A stretch of 64,000 bases of DNA, taken from assembly GCA_050485425.1 (NCBI GenBank), contig JBJHBJ010000021.1, positions 1 through 64,000 on the forward strand, written 5' to 3'. A program made the position numbers and the translations under genes. The stretch is from LSCE01 sp050485425. Lineage in GTDB: Bacteria > Pseudomonadota > Gammaproteobacteria > Nitrococcales > Aquisalimonadaceae. The notes beneath the pieces were generated by a model. That model saw only the letters and a list, made by a program, of their open reading frames with translations. It had not been told where the DNA came from and made no database searches. Numbering within the stretch: position 1 is the stretch's first letter; every line of letters begins with the position of its first letter. This document shows, in pieces, positions 41,273-51,075 of the stretch.

Positions 41273-42841
41273 ATCCTCCAGCCGTGCGTTCAGTTCGTCG
41301 ATGGCGTCCCGCAACCGGTCGCCCCGCGTTCCGAGTTCGGAACGCTCCAGTGATTCCAGACTGATCAGCATCAGTTCCAGCGAGAACGGGTCCAGGTCCT
41401 CGCGCTGCGCCTCGCGCAGATAGTGGTCCACAACGGCGTCGGTCCGACGGTCCACCAGCACGCGCAGCCGGCTGCGGTCGCGACCGCCGATGTCCTCCCG
41501 GTCTGCCGCCTGCTCCCAGGCCAGGCTGTAGTGACGATGGGCCTGGGGCATGTCGCCGGCCTCGAAATGGGCGTTACCGCGCTCGATCAGCTCGCGGGAT
41601 TCGGCCAGCGCCGGCGGCAGGTCGTCCAGCGTCACCAGCAGATCGCTCTCGCGGATCAGCATCCACCAGGACACTGCGGCCACAAGCGCCAGCACGGCCA
41701 CCGTGGCGATCACGGCGCGACCCAGCCGCGCCGGCGGCTTGACTGCCTGCAGGAACATGCCCGCGTCGGGGAAACGCTCCTCGCGGCGGGGGGCGAGGCT
41801 GCGGGCCACGGCGCGGGAGACGCGCTTGGGCAGGTTCTTCAGCTGCGGCGGCTTCATGCCGCGGCGCACGGCCTCGTCGGCGGGCAGTTTCCGGCCCTGT
41901 TCATCCAGGAACGGATGCCGTCCGGTCAGCAATTCATGCGCCACGCAGCCCAGTGCGTAAACATCGTCCGCCGGCTCCGGCACCTCTCCGGCCAGCATCT
42001 CCGGGCTGGCGTAGGCCGGCGTGATGGCGCCGATGGTGGCGGGGTCGAAGCGGGTCTCGTCGCCGCCGGAGGCGGCTCCGACGCGCGCGGCGCGGGCAAT
42101 GCCGAAATCCAGGATCTTGGCGTTCCCTTCGCTGGTCAGGAACACATTGCCGGGCTTGAAATCGGAGTGGACGATACCCTGCTGATGGGCATAGGCCAGT
42201 CCGCGCGACATGCGGTCGATGATGTGCAGGGCTTCCTTCTGCGGCAGCCCCCCCAGGGCACCCCGGCGCCGGATCACCAGGTCCAACGGGTCGCCCTGCA
42301 GATATTCCATGGTCATGTAGACCCGGGTGCCATCGCGGTCGAAATCGTGGACGGTCACAATGTTCGGGTGCGCCAGCACCTGGGCCTTCTTGGCCTCCCG
42401 CTGCAGCGCCACCAGCGAGTCCGGATGCCGCCGGAACTCGTCGCTGAGCAGCTTCAGCGCCACGTAGGGCTGGCTGTCGCGCGCTTCCTCCTTGCGCAGG
42501 TCGCGGGCCTTGTAGACGGAACCCATGCCGCCCTGGCCCAGCAGTTCTTCCAGGATAAAGCGCTGCTTGACCGTGGCGCCGACCCCCGGCGTTTCGTCGG
42601 ACGGCGTCCCCCAGAGCTCCGGCCGGGACCAGTTCGACGTCGTGCCGCCGGTCCGTTCGCGGTCGCCCGTCTCATCCTCATGACCGGGACTGCCCGCAAT
42701 TCGGGTGGCATCGTCCGCGGACGGTCGGGCCACCCGGGTGGCATCATCCGGCGGATCGCGATCTGCACCGGCCACGCGTGTACGATCACCCCCCTTGTGG
42801 GTGCCGCCAGGCCGGGTTCTGTCGGCGTCACCGTCGCTCAT
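41270..42841 (-). CDS. ppkA: T6SS serine/threonine protein kinase PpkA
   Basis: 523 aa from the ATG at 42841, in ATGA overlap with the tagF-pppA gene. A low-complexity, charged N-terminus (1-90) is followed by a kinase domain with GQGGMG (about 103), VALK (about 126), catalytic loop HSDFKPGN (about 222) and DFG (about 246). The loop has Ser in place of Arg of the usual HRD, so this is a non-RD kinase that may not need activation-loop phosphorylation. One membrane segment (about 372-392) separates it from a periplasmic helical tail. It phosphorylates the FHA protein to switch on secretion, as PpkA does in Pseudomonas. Confidence 0.9.
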   Translation of the reverse strand: MSDGDADRTRPGGTHKGGDRTRVAGADRDPPDDATRVARPSADDATRIAGSPGHEDETGDRERTGGTTSNWSRPELWGTPSDETPGVGATVKQRFILEELLGQGGMGSVYKARDLRKEEARDSQPYVALKLLSDEFRRHPDSLVALQREAKKAQVLAHPNIVTVHDFDRDGTRVYMTMEYLQGDPLDLVIRRRGALGGLPQKEALHIIDRMSRGLAYAHQQGIVHSDFKPGNVFLTSEGNAKILDFGIARAARVGAASGGDETRFDPATIGAITPAYASPEMLAGEVPEPADDVYALGCVAHELLTGRHPFLDEQGRKLPADEAVRRGMKPPQLKNLPKRVSRAVARSLAPRREERFPDAGMFLQAVKPPARLGRAVIATVAVLALVAAVSWWMLIRESDLLVTLDDLPPALAESRELIERGNAHFEAGDMPQAHRHYSLAWEQAADREDIGGRDRSRLRVLVDRRTDAVVDHYLREAQREDLDPFSLELMLISLESLERSELGTRGDRLRDAIDELNARLED

Positions 42842-44328
42842 GCCTGCTCCACGAAAACCACCACTGCCGTGGCATTGTCCCTGGCCTCTCCGGCCAGTAC
42901 CTGTGCCAGCAACGCATCGGCAACCCCCTGGGGGGATTCCCCCTGCAGGATCTCGCGCAGGGTGGTGAACTGCAGGGAGCCATGAATGCCGTCGGAGCAC
43001 AGCAGAAAGCGATCGCCCGGGCGCAGATCCGAGTAACGATGCTCCACGCCCAGTTCACCCACGGCGCCTACCGCCCGCGTGATGACGTTCGATTGCGGGT
43101 GGGAACGCGCATCCTCCTCCGACAGTTCGCCACGGTCGACCATATCCTGGATCATGCTGTGATCACGGGTGCAGAGTTCCAGCCCCCCCTCGCGCAGGCG
43201 GTAGAGGCGGCTGTCGCCGGCCCATAGCCAGCAACAGTTCTCAATACCTGCCAGCAACGCCACGACCGTGCTGGCGCTGCTGACGGGCTTGTCCGGCCGG
43301 GTGGCGGCATGGCGCAGATGGCGGTGTGCCACGGCCAGCATTTCCCTGGCCCCGTTCAGGCGCTGCTGCAGGTCGCCCCCGTATGCCGGCAGGTTCAGCA
43401 GGCTGTCCACGACGCTGCGGCTCGCCAGTTCACCGGCCTGCTGGCCGCCGACCCCGTCCGCAACCACCCAGAGCCCGAGATCGGGCCGGTCCAGCCAGGC
43501 GTCCTCGTTGACCTGCCGGACCTTGCCCGCATGGCTGACACCGGCGGATCGGAATACGGGCGGTGCGGCAGCAACGGTCTCCACCACCGGCTCCGCCGAT
43601 TGCCAGCGCGCGGCCCGGCTGTCCCAGCCATGTCGCCGCCACTCGCCATCGATCATGGCGGCGAACTGGTCCGGCTCAGGCAGGCGTTCGTGCAGGAACA
43701 GGCAGGGCGCGATGCGCTCCGAACCCTCGGTCCACCAGGCACTGAACCCGCCCTGACGCTCCAGCATTCCCTGCTGGGCCGCCAGCAGGGCCGGCATCAG
43801 GTCCGCCAGCGAATCGAGACGAAACCGCAGCGGCCCGGCAACCGGTGCCAGCAGGCGGCTGTCGGGATCGGCCGTGCGCGGTTGCAGGCGTCGGCCCAGG
43901 GCACGCAACGACTGGTCGAAGCCGTCCAGGTCAAACGCCGGGTCATCCGCGAGAGCGCGCAGCGCCAGTTCTTCCACCGCCTCGAACCAGGCGCCCTGCT
44001 CCGCTGCCAGGCTGAGCAGCGAACAGCCATCCGGCAATGCCTGCACCAGCGTCAACGGATAATAGCGGCCCACCGCATCGACGCTGGGCATCAGCACGCC
44101 GGTGCAAGGCAGGCCGCCGCAGACCCCGGCCGAGGTCACGAACCGCCACATCGGGCTGGTCAGGTAGGCTTTGAGCCAGTCATTTCCCAGCACTTCCCGG
44201 GAACGGTGCACGCAGCGCTCCAGCCACGGATCCCAGGCGGCCAGGAAATCGCCCGCCACCCGCCGCTGGACGAAATCGCCCCGTAGCGGCAGCTTGCCGT
44301 GAAAGCCCAGGGATCCGGATTCTGCCAT
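42838..44328 (-). CDS. fused TagF - PppA (PP2C phosphatase) T6SS regulator
   Basis: 496 aa from the ATG at 44328. Residues about 1-215 match TagF (GFHGKLPLRGDFVQRRV, SPMWRFVTSAGVCGG, LMPSVDAVGRYYPLT). Residues about 245-496 are a PP2C phosphatase with VRQVNEDAWLDR, VVADGVGGQQAG, LWAGDSRLYRLR, and the C-terminal DNATAVVVFVEQ metal-site Asp residues. In Pseudomonas H1-T6SS TagF and PppA are separate adjacent genes. TagF represses the system after translation and PppA dephosphorylates the FHA protein. The fusion would join the two brakes in one chain. Confidence 0.92.
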   Translation of the reverse strand: MAESGSLGFHGKLPLRGDFVQRRVAGDFLAAWDPWLERCVHRSREVLGNDWLKAYLTSPMWRFVTSAGVCGGLPCTGVLMPSVDAVGRYYPLTLVQALPDGCSLLSLAAEQGAWFEAVEELALRALADDPAFDLDGFDQSLRALGRRLQPRTADPDSRLLAPVAGPLRFRLDSLADLMPALLAAQQGMLERQGGFSAWWTEGSERIAPCLFLHERLPEPDQFAAMIDGEWRRHGWDSRAARWQSAEPVVETVAAAPPVFRSAGVSHAGKVRQVNEDAWLDRPDLGLWVVADGVGGQQAGELASRSVVDSLLNLPAYGGDLQQRLNGAREMLAVAHRHLRHAATRPDKPVSSASTVVALLAGIENCCWLWAGDSRLYRLREGGLELCTRDHSMIQDMVDRGELSEEDARSHPQSNVITRAVGAVGELGVEHRYSDLRPGDRFLLCSDGIHGSLQFTTLREILQGESPQGVADALLAQVLAGEARDNATAVVVFVEQA

Positions 44329-44332
44329 GCGC

Positions 44333-47300
44333 TCACAACCCCTCGACACAACGGAATCGGCGCCAGTCCGCACTGCGCAGCGGATTGCGGGAGGAATCGA
44401 ATTCCACCAGCACCCGGGCGGAATAGCCGCCGACATCGAAGCTGGCCAGGTATGCCGTATCGGATTCGGCGGCCGGGTCGGCGTCGTCGATGGCCCGCAG
44501 CCAGGACCAGCCACCCTCGTAGCGCGCGTTCGGCCGCCGGCCGCTGCGGTCTTCGAACGCAACCTCGGCGCCGCGGCTGCCCTGCTCCGGCCACGCGAAT
44601 CGCTCTGCCAGCGGCGGGCCATGGCGATAGGTCATGGCGTGATCACCCATGGCGAAACGGAACTGCCGGGCGCGGGCGTCCAGGTAGCGGGGCGTCAGTG
44701 CAAAGGCGGCCTGCGGGCCGTCCCCGTTGCCGGGGAAGAACAGGTCGCGGATCAGAGCCGCCCGCTGGAACTGATCCAGCACCGATCGCGGAATGCCAAG
44801 TCCCGCCGCCTCGCCCCGGCGCCAGTTCCAGCGGGCACCGGAGGTATCCACCAGCGACGCCAGGTTCTCCCGGAAATAATCGTCGATCACGCCGCCGGGC
44901 CCGAACAGCCGGGCAAAGTCGCTGGGTGTGATCTCCTGCCCGCTGCCGCGTTCGAACGGATACCGGCCGGCGGTCAGCTCGCGGCATACCGGCAGTACCG
45001 ACTCGCGGTAGCGCCGGTTCAGTTGGGAGCGCAGATTGCGCAGGGCCACCGCCTGGCCGGAACCGGCCAGTTCCTCCAGCCAGTCGCTGAACGGTGGCGG
45101 CGTCCGCGCCGCCTCGGCGCGAAGACGCCGCAGGGTCTCGCCGCCTTCGCGTCCAAGCATGGCCATGGCGTCCTGGTTGCCGAGGCCGCTGTCCAGGGCG
45201 CTCAGCTCGTTGTAGAGCTGGTCGAGCATGCCGATCAGCTCGTCCATGGGCGCCGCCCCGTTATCGCCGGCGACGAAACGGTGGAACTGACGGAAATGCG
45301 CATTGATGCGCTCGCCCGGCTGCGGGCCCCGGTCCTGGCCGCGCACCTGATCCACCAGCCCCAGCAGGGCGTCCAGCCGGCCGCCGGTATCCTCATCCTC
45401 TTCCGCCTCCGGGAAACGGGTCTGGGTATCGGCCGTGGTCATCAGCCGCCGCAGCGGTGAGGTCGGCCCGGTAATGGCCGCCAGCAGATCCACGGCCTGA
45501 TCCACCTGCAACAGCGGCGCCAGTTCCAGATCGGCCAGCAGCCGGTCCCAGTGGCGGATGTAGGCATCCTCGTAGTGGCGGATGAAGTCCCGCGCCAGTT
45601 CCAGCCGCGCCGCGCGCCCCGCCGGCAGCGTCTCCTCGCCGAACACCCAGCGGTCTTCCAGAAAGCGGTCGATCAGCCTGCCGCCGGCATCGCCGGTGAT
45701 ATCAAGGAAACCGGCCCGGGTGTACAGCGCGGGCACCGGTTCGGACATCGGGGTACCGCTGCGCCGGCGGAACACCAGATCACCGCCGAGCCCGGCTTCC
45801 GTGTCCAGGCGCAGTGCGTCGCGGTGGCGCGAACCGTACGCCGTTTCCAGCCTGCGCAGCATCAGCGCGGGGATGGACGCCTGGCGCAGCGAGACCCGCG
45901 CGCGGGCCACCAGTTCATCGTCCACCGCAACCGACGGGAACGACCGGGCGCTGGCCACGTAGGCATCGAAATGTTCCGATAAGGCCTGCGCGATGGCGCC
46001 ACGATCGCTGAATTCACGCACCAGCGCGACACGCGCGATGGTGCGGAGCTCCTCCCGGTCCAGACGCTCCGGGCGGGCCAGCATCAGGTAACCCTTCAGG
46101 TAGGCGTAGACATCGGTGGGCGGGGTGTTCGGCGCCCGCAGCCGCTCCTCCAGCAGCAGCACCAGCCTGGGTACCAGCAGTTCCCGGACCCCTTGCAGGT
46201 AGGCCTGCTCGGCCGAGGCGCCCACCGAGTCGCCGCGGAACAGCCCCAGGCGCATCAGCAGCGGTGCGCCGTCCCGGTAGCGGTTCGCCTCCGCGGACAC
46301 CTCGCGCAATGCATCGAGCCTGGGAAGCACGTCCTGCAGGCCGGCGTCGCCGGGCACCGGCCGGGTCGCGGTCTCCGAGTGCGCATCCAGGGCCGCACCG
46401 ACGTCGGCAAGGTAGCCCCGGTTGTACTGGTAGCTGGTGAACCAGGCCACAGACAGCAACACCAGGACGGCCAGCAGGGCCAGGTAGGCGACGTTCTGGG
46501 CCACGGCACGGCCGACCTCCAGCCGCCAGTTGACGCCGGCCAGTCCCGATTCCGGGAAGATGACGTCCTTGAGGAGGCGATGGATGAAATAGCTCCGGCC
46601 CTGCCCGCCGCTCATGGCGGCGGCCGGCGCCTCCGCCAGCGGCCGCATGCCGTAGGCCCGGCCGAGGCTGTCCATCATGCGGTCGATCGGCGTGCCTTCC
46701 TGGGTGCCGCTGGTGAAATACAGGCCGCGCAACATGACCGGCCGGTCGTAACCGGAACCCTCGAACGTGTCGCGCACGAACCCCAGCAGGTTCTCCCGCA
46801 GGCCGGCCATCTGCCTGGGAAAACCGAACAGCCGTTCCCGCCGCCGGGGCTCGCGTTCCTGATCCAGCCGTTCCAGCAGCCGCGCGTCGAGCCGTTCCAG
46901 CAGCCTGCCGTATTCGCTGTCGATCCACGCCGACGGGCTGCCCCCCGCCACCGGCTCCGGCCGCGTGGTGCCCCAGACCTGGGCCCGGCCCTCGTGTCCC
47001 AGATCGTCGAAGAACTCCACGAAACCGGCGATCAGATCGCACTTGGTCACCATGAAATAGACCGGCACCTGAATGCGTAGCTGCCGCTGCAGCTCGTCGA
47101 TCCTGCGGCGGACGGTCTCGGCGTGGCGCTCGCGCGATTCCGGCGAGGCGTTCAGTAGATCCACCGCACTCAGCGTGACCAGTACCCCGTTGATGGGCCG
47201 CCGCTTGCGGTACTTGCACAGCAGCTCGAGAAAGCCGCGCCATTCCGCCGCGTCGGACTCGGCGTCGGAATCCTGGGTGAAGTACCGGCCAGCGGTATCG

Positions 47301-47815
47301 AGCAGCACCGCCTCGTCGGTAAACCACCAGTCGCAGTTGCGCGTACCGCCCACGCCCCGCAGCGCATCGCGGCCGTATTTCTGGTCCAGCGGGAACTTCA
47401 GCCCGGAATGGATCAGCGCCGTGGTCTTGCCGGAACCGGGCGGACCGACGATGACGTACCACGGCAACTGGTAGAGATTGGCCCCCTGCTTCCGCTGGCG
47501 CAGGAAACCGACCGCTTCCTCGAACCGCGCACGCAGCTCCCCGCCCTGGCGGTCCTGCGTGCCGCCGCTGGCGACGATCGCCTCGCCGAGCTGATCGGCG
47601 GCCCGCTTCGAGCGCTGCCAGCGAAGCGCGGTCAGGCCGGCCCAGACCAGCAACACCACCAGTATCGTGCCGAGCCTGGCCAGCGGGCCGGCCAGCGGCA
47701 CGAAACGGCCAACGGCGATGTACGGCCCGACGAACCAGATCAGCAGCGCCAGCACGAGGACGCCCGTCAGCCCCAGAAACCACCGCTGGCGGATCGCGGA
47801 CAGCACGCGTTTCAC
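44333..47815 (-). CDS. tssM: T6SS membrane core protein TssM (IcmF)
   Basis: 1160 aa. Two N-terminal membrane segments (about 10-35 and 40-60), a cytoplasmic NTPase-like domain with Walker A GPPGSGKTT (about 123-131), a third membrane segment near 440-460, and a large periplasmic part ending in the IcmF C-terminal domain (PDDADPAAES-like region). It forms the trans-envelope complex with TssL and TssJ. ATGA overlap with tssL. Length is normal for the family. Confidence 0.96.
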   Translation of the reverse strand: MKRVLSAIRQRWFLGLTGVLVLALLIWFVGPYIAVGRFVPLAGPLARLGTILVVLLVWAGLTALRWQRSKRAADQLGEAIVASGGTQDRQGGELRARFEEAVGFLRQRKQGANLYQLPWYVIVGPPGSGKTTALIHSGLKFPLDQKYGRDALRGVGGTRNCDWWFTDEAVLLDTAGRYFTQDSDAESDAAEWRGFLELLCKYRKRRPINGVLVTLSAVDLLNASPESRERHAETVRRRIDELQRQLRIQVPVYFMVTKCDLIAGFVEFFDDLGHEGRAQVWGTTRPEPVAGGSPSAWIDSEYGRLLERLDARLLERLDQEREPRRRERLFGFPRQMAGLRENLLGFVRDTFEGSGYDRPVMLRGLYFTSGTQEGTPIDRMMDSLGRAYGMRPLAEAPAAAMSGGQGRSYFIHRLLKDVIFPESGLAGVNWRLEVGRAVAQNVAYLALLAVLVLLSVAWFTSYQYNRGYLADVGAALDAHSETATRPVPGDAGLQDVLPRLDALREVSAEANRYRDGAPLLMRLGLFRGDSVGASAEQAYLQGVRELLVPRLVLLLEERLRAPNTPPTDVYAYLKGYLMLARPERLDREELRTIARVALVREFSDRGAIAQALSEHFDAYVASARSFPSVAVDDELVARARVSLRQASIPALMLRRLETAYGSRHRDALRLDTEAGLGGDLVFRRRSGTPMSEPVPALYTRAGFLDITGDAGGRLIDRFLEDRWVFGEETLPAGRAARLELARDFIRHYEDAYIRHWDRLLADLELAPLLQVDQAVDLLAAITGPTSPLRRLMTTADTQTRFPEAEEDEDTGGRLDALLGLVDQVRGQDRGPQPGERINAHFRQFHRFVAGDNGAAPMDELIGMLDQLYNELSALDSGLGNQDAMAMLGREGGETLRRLRAEAARTPPPFSDWLEELAGSGQAVALRNLRSQLNRRYRESVLPVCRELTAGRYPFERGSGQEITPSDFARLFGPGGVIDDYFRENLASLVDTSGARWNWRRGEAAGLGIPRSVLDQFQRAALIRDLFFPGNGDGPQAAFALTPRYLDARARQFRFAMGDHAMTYRHGPPLAERFAWPEQGSRGAEVAFEDRSGRRPNARYEGGWSWLRAIDDADPAAESDTAYLASFDVGGYSARVLVEFDSSRNPLRSADWRRFRCVEGL

Positions 47816-49125
47816 GGCCCACCTCCACCGGCGCGGTGGACGATCTCGATGCGCCGGTTCCTGGCCCGGTTTTCGGGATCGTCGGGCGGTCGGAAGCGCG
47901 GCCGGTCGGCGCCGATGCCGACGTAATCGACGCGATCCGGATCGGACAGCGGCTCGCGCAGCAGGGCGGCGGCGCTGGCCGCCCGCGCCCGGGACAGTTC
48001 GTAGTTGTCGCTGAAGCGTACCGAGCGGATCGGTACGTTGTCGCTGTGCCCCTCCACCAGCACGCTGCCCGGCGCCTGCTGCAACGCCTCGCCGATGCGG
48101 CGCAACAACGGCCGGAACGGATCAGTGACCTCGGTGCTGGCGGAGGCGAAGACCTCGCCCCGCAGTATCACCGTGGTGCGGCCGTCGTCACCGCGCTCGA
48201 TCTGCAGGCGCTCGCTGTCGATGCCGCCCAGCAGAGCGGGCAGGTCGACACCGCGGATGGCCCGCGGCCCGACCGGCGATTCGAAGGTGGCCCGGCGCAC
48301 GTCATTGAGCTGGGCGGTCAACGGCGCAGCGGCCGAATTCAGTGCGCTGTGCAGCGAGAAGAACACGCCGCTGCCCACCAGCACCACCGCCGCCACGCAG
48401 ACCCAGGCCGGCACCGTGCGCACCAGGCGGTTACGCCGGTCCTCCACGCCCCGCCATGACGGCGACAGCTCGCCGGGCGGGGCGTCGCGCCAGCCGCGTA
48501 TGCGCGCGTACAGGCGTTCCCGGACATCGGCCAGCTTTGCCTGGCCGCCTTCCGCCACGCGGTACTGGCCCTGCAGGCCCAGCGCCAGGCAGACGTAGAA
48601 GAACTCCACCAGGTCGCGGCGCGGATCGCGGTCGGCCAGGACCCGGTCGATCATCTGGAACACTTTCTCGCCGCCGGAGCTGTCGCGGTGAAAGGTGAGC
48701 AGCAGCGAACGCGCCGGCCAGATGCTGTTGGCACCCCAGGGGGTGTTCATCACCACTTCGTCGATGAAGGTGCAGAGCGTGTAGCGGGCCGCCAGCGTGG
48801 ATTCCCGGGGGACACCGTGGTCGGCGGCGGCCTGCTCGAAGACCTGCACCTGGCGGACGGTCTCCGCGTGCAGCCGTTCCACGTCGGCGTGGTCGCGCGT
48901 GCCCCGCAGCCCGCAGCTCAGCAGCAGCAGCGGCATGGCCGCCTCCACCAGCGGATTCAGCGCCGACGCGCCGAACGCCTGCAGGTCGGGCGCACCCGCC
49001 ATACCGGCCGGCGGGGGAGCGGGGGGCGGACGTTCGCCCCCCGGCGGGGGCGGCGCGGCACGGCCCCCCGGCGTCGGCCGGATGATGGTCCGATCCCCGC
49101 TCCCGGGCGGCCCGTCATCGCTCAT
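47812..49125 (-). CDS. tssL: T6SS membrane core protein TssL with OmpA-like C-terminus
   Basis: 437 aa. A Pro-rich N-terminal tail (1-45) precedes the DotU domain (about 50-235, NPLVEAAMPLLLLSCGL, FIDEVVMNTPWG). One membrane segment lies at about 250-272. A C-terminal OmpA-type peptidoglycan-binding domain follows (about 310-430, VEGHSDNVPIRSVRFSDNYELSRARA). The evolved, OmpA-bearing TssL anchors the complex to the cell wall. ATGA overlaps with tssK on one side and tssM on the other. Confidence 0.95.
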   Translation of the reverse strand: MSDDGPPGSGDRTIIRPTPGGRAAPPPPGGERPPPAPPPAGMAGAPDLQAFGASALNPLVEAAMPLLLLSCGLRGTRDHADVERLHAETVRQVQVFEQAAADHGVPRESTLAARYTLCTFIDEVVMNTPWGANSIWPARSLLLTFHRDSSGGEKVFQMIDRVLADRDPRRDLVEFFYVCLALGLQGQYRVAEGGQAKLADVRERLYARIRGWRDAPPGELSPSWRGVEDRRNRLVRTVPAWVCVAAVVLVGSGVFFSLHSALNSAAAPLTAQLNDVRRATFESPVGPRAIRGVDLPALLGGIDSERLQIERGDDGRTTVILRGEVFASASTEVTDPFRPLLRRIGEALQQAPGSVLVEGHSDNVPIRSVRFSDNYELSRARAASAAALLREPLSDPDRVDYVGIGADRPRFRPPDDPENRARNRRIEIVHRAGGGGP

Positions 49126-50468
49126 GATCCACCTCCCCGGACGGCCCAGAGGTCAATCTTCAGTTCGGGATAATCTCCGGCGACATGCAGCGCGAGTCCG
49201 CCGGAGGCGGCCAGCGCCTTCCAGTGCTGGCCGCCGCGATCCAGCTCGAAATAGACGCGTGACGCCAGTTGGGGGATCTGGCGCGGGGCAGTGGGCATGG
49301 GCACCAGCTTGATGCCCGGCAGGTTGTTGTTGACCAGCTCGGCGATCTTCTCCACCGGCCCGAGCTTGGCCTGCGCCGGGAAGTAGTTGCGCAGGTCCTC
49401 GGTGGAGATGGCCGCCCCCACCGACAGCACGAAGCTGGCGGTATCCAGCAGTGCACGGTCCTGGATGCGCGCCACGCGCACGCCGTGGGCGCCGGTCTTC
49501 TCCAGCGGCAGCTGCACTGCCGGCGACTCGCGGACGGCGCGAAACGCGGCGCGCAGGGCGTCGAACACGTTTTCGAAAGGCTGCTGCAGCGCGGAGTGCC
49601 GATACGCCTCCAGCTCCGGCACCTGACGGCTGTCGCTGGTGAGTGTGGCCAACTCCCCGGCGAGGCTGATGACGAAGCGATAGAACTCCTCCGGATGGAC
49701 ATGGGTGGACGCCGCGAAATGGCCGGCGACCGGAATGTGGCGATTGACGATCTGCAGCATCAGGAAGTCGGTGATCTCGCCGGCCCCGCCCTGGCCGCTG
49801 GCGGTCACGCGGCCGGCCAGCATGTCGGCACGCTGCTGCAGCAGCCCGCAGAGCTCATTCAGGTAAGCCTGCAGGCGCTGGGACGCGCGGCAGCGCAGCA
49901 CGGTGGGCACGAAGGCGTCGTCCAGAACGAGCTGACCGTCGGAGCGCACCTCGACGATGCGCGCCAGCGGGACGCAGGCGTACTCGTCCAGCGTCTCGTC
50001 GGCCAGCGCCAGCCGCGTGTTCAGGCGACCGACTTCCACCACCGCCGAGGCCGAGCTGTCCAGCACCCGGTCGCGGACCTCGAGATCATCCGCGCGGTAA
50101 CGGTACAGCCCCGGCACCGACGCGTGCCGCGCCACCTCCACCGCGCCGTCACGGGCCAGCGGCAGCGCCAGGTGGACGAGCTGATCGCGGACGCCGGTAT
50201 CCACGTCCAGCGGTTCCGGCAGCGGGTCGTCACCCGGCATGTCGAACGGCGTCCCGTCCGGGAACACGCCCTGCGCACCCTGCAATCCCAGCTTGCCGAC
50301 GGCGAGCAGGTCGTTGTCGATCTCCAGTTGCCGAAAACCCCAGCCATGGGCCCCGTACGCGGCCAGGCGCCCGGCCACGTATCCCTCCACGAAACGGTCA
50401 TGCTGCTGTAGATGCTGGGGCTCCAGGAACAGCCCCTCGCTCCACAAAACGCGACTCCTGCGAGACAT
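49122..50468 (-). CDS. tssK: T6SS baseplate protein TssK
   Basis: 448 aa. The N-terminus VLWSEGLFLEPQHLQQHDRFVEGYV and the C-terminal FELDRGGQHW...LALHVAGDYPELKIDLWAVRG are typical of TssK, which links the baseplate to the membrane complex. Length is normal. It starts 9 bases after tssJ. Confidence 0.95.
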   Translation of the reverse strand: MSRRSRVLWSEGLFLEPQHLQQHDRFVEGYVAGRLAAYGAHGWGFRQLEIDNDLLAVGKLGLQGAQGVFPDGTPFDMPGDDPLPEPLDVDTGVRDQLVHLALPLARDGAVEVARHASVPGLYRYRADDLEVRDRVLDSSASAVVEVGRLNTRLALADETLDEYACVPLARIVEVRSDGQLVLDDAFVPTVLRCRASQRLQAYLNELCGLLQQRADMLAGRVTASGQGGAGEITDFLMLQIVNRHIPVAGHFAASTHVHPEEFYRFVISLAGELATLTSDSRQVPELEAYRHSALQQPFENVFDALRAAFRAVRESPAVQLPLEKTGAHGVRVARIQDRALLDTASFVLSVGAAISTEDLRNYFPAQAKLGPVEKIAELVNNNLPGIKLVPMPTAPRQIPQLASRVYFELDRGGQHWKALAASGGLALHVAGDYPELKIDLWAVRGGGS

Positions 50469-50477
50469 CGGCGCCCC

Positions 50478-51026
50478 CTAGTCGAACCTGACGGCCACGT
50501 TCGACCGGTCCAGGGTGATGGTGAAGGACTTCGAGCGGATGAAGTCCCAGAAACCCTCTCGGGGCAATTCGGTCACGGCACGCCACTGCGAATCGGGGCT
50601 GCGGACGTCATAGAACTCCGCCATCACGGCCAGGAAGCGGACGTCCGGGTAGATGTCCAGCGTCACCCGCAACTGCTCGCCCTGGCATCGGCGGCCACCC
50701 TCCAGGGCGGGGTCGTGTTCCATCTCCGCCGGGCAGAGCTCGAAGGAATCGCGACTGAGCAGGGCCGCGCCCAGCGTCTCGGTATCGCTGGCGGCCAGTT
50801 CCTGCAGCGAAGCGTCCAGAAAAACGTCCCGGTCCCGGAGCTGGTAGACACGGATGAAGACCGGGGACGGCCTGCCCTCGGCGTTGGGATTGAGCCCCGG
50901 CAGCACGACGATGCGCCCGTTCACCTCGTCGGGCCGGGAGTCGGAGGCGCATGCCGCCAGCAAAAGCAATGCAGCGACCGCCAGTCCGGCAGCCGCCGCC
51001 CTACCACGATCCGTCCACCCTGCCAT
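50478..51026 (-). CDS. tssJ: T6SS outer-membrane lipoprotein TssJ
   Basis: 182 aa. The lipobox LLAAC lies near residue 26. The mature beta-sandwich shows PVFIRVYQLRDRDVFLDASLQEL, with the L1 loop known to contact TssM, and FLAVMAEFYDVRSPDSQWRAV near the C-terminus. It is the outer-membrane anchor of the TssJLM complex. Confidence 0.93.
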   Translation of the reverse strand: MAGWTDRGRAAAAGLAVAALLLLAACASDSRPDEVNGRIVVLPGLNPNAEGRPSPVFIRVYQLRDRDVFLDASLQELAASDTETLGAALLSRDSFELCPAEMEHDPALEGGRRCQGEQLRVTLDIYPDVRFLAVMAEFYDVRSPDSQWRAVTELPREGFWDFIRSKSFTITLDRSNVAVRFD

Positions 51027-51075
51027 GGCTGCTGCCCTCTTCAGTGCGCGTCGCGGCCGCCGGCGGCCTGCACGG

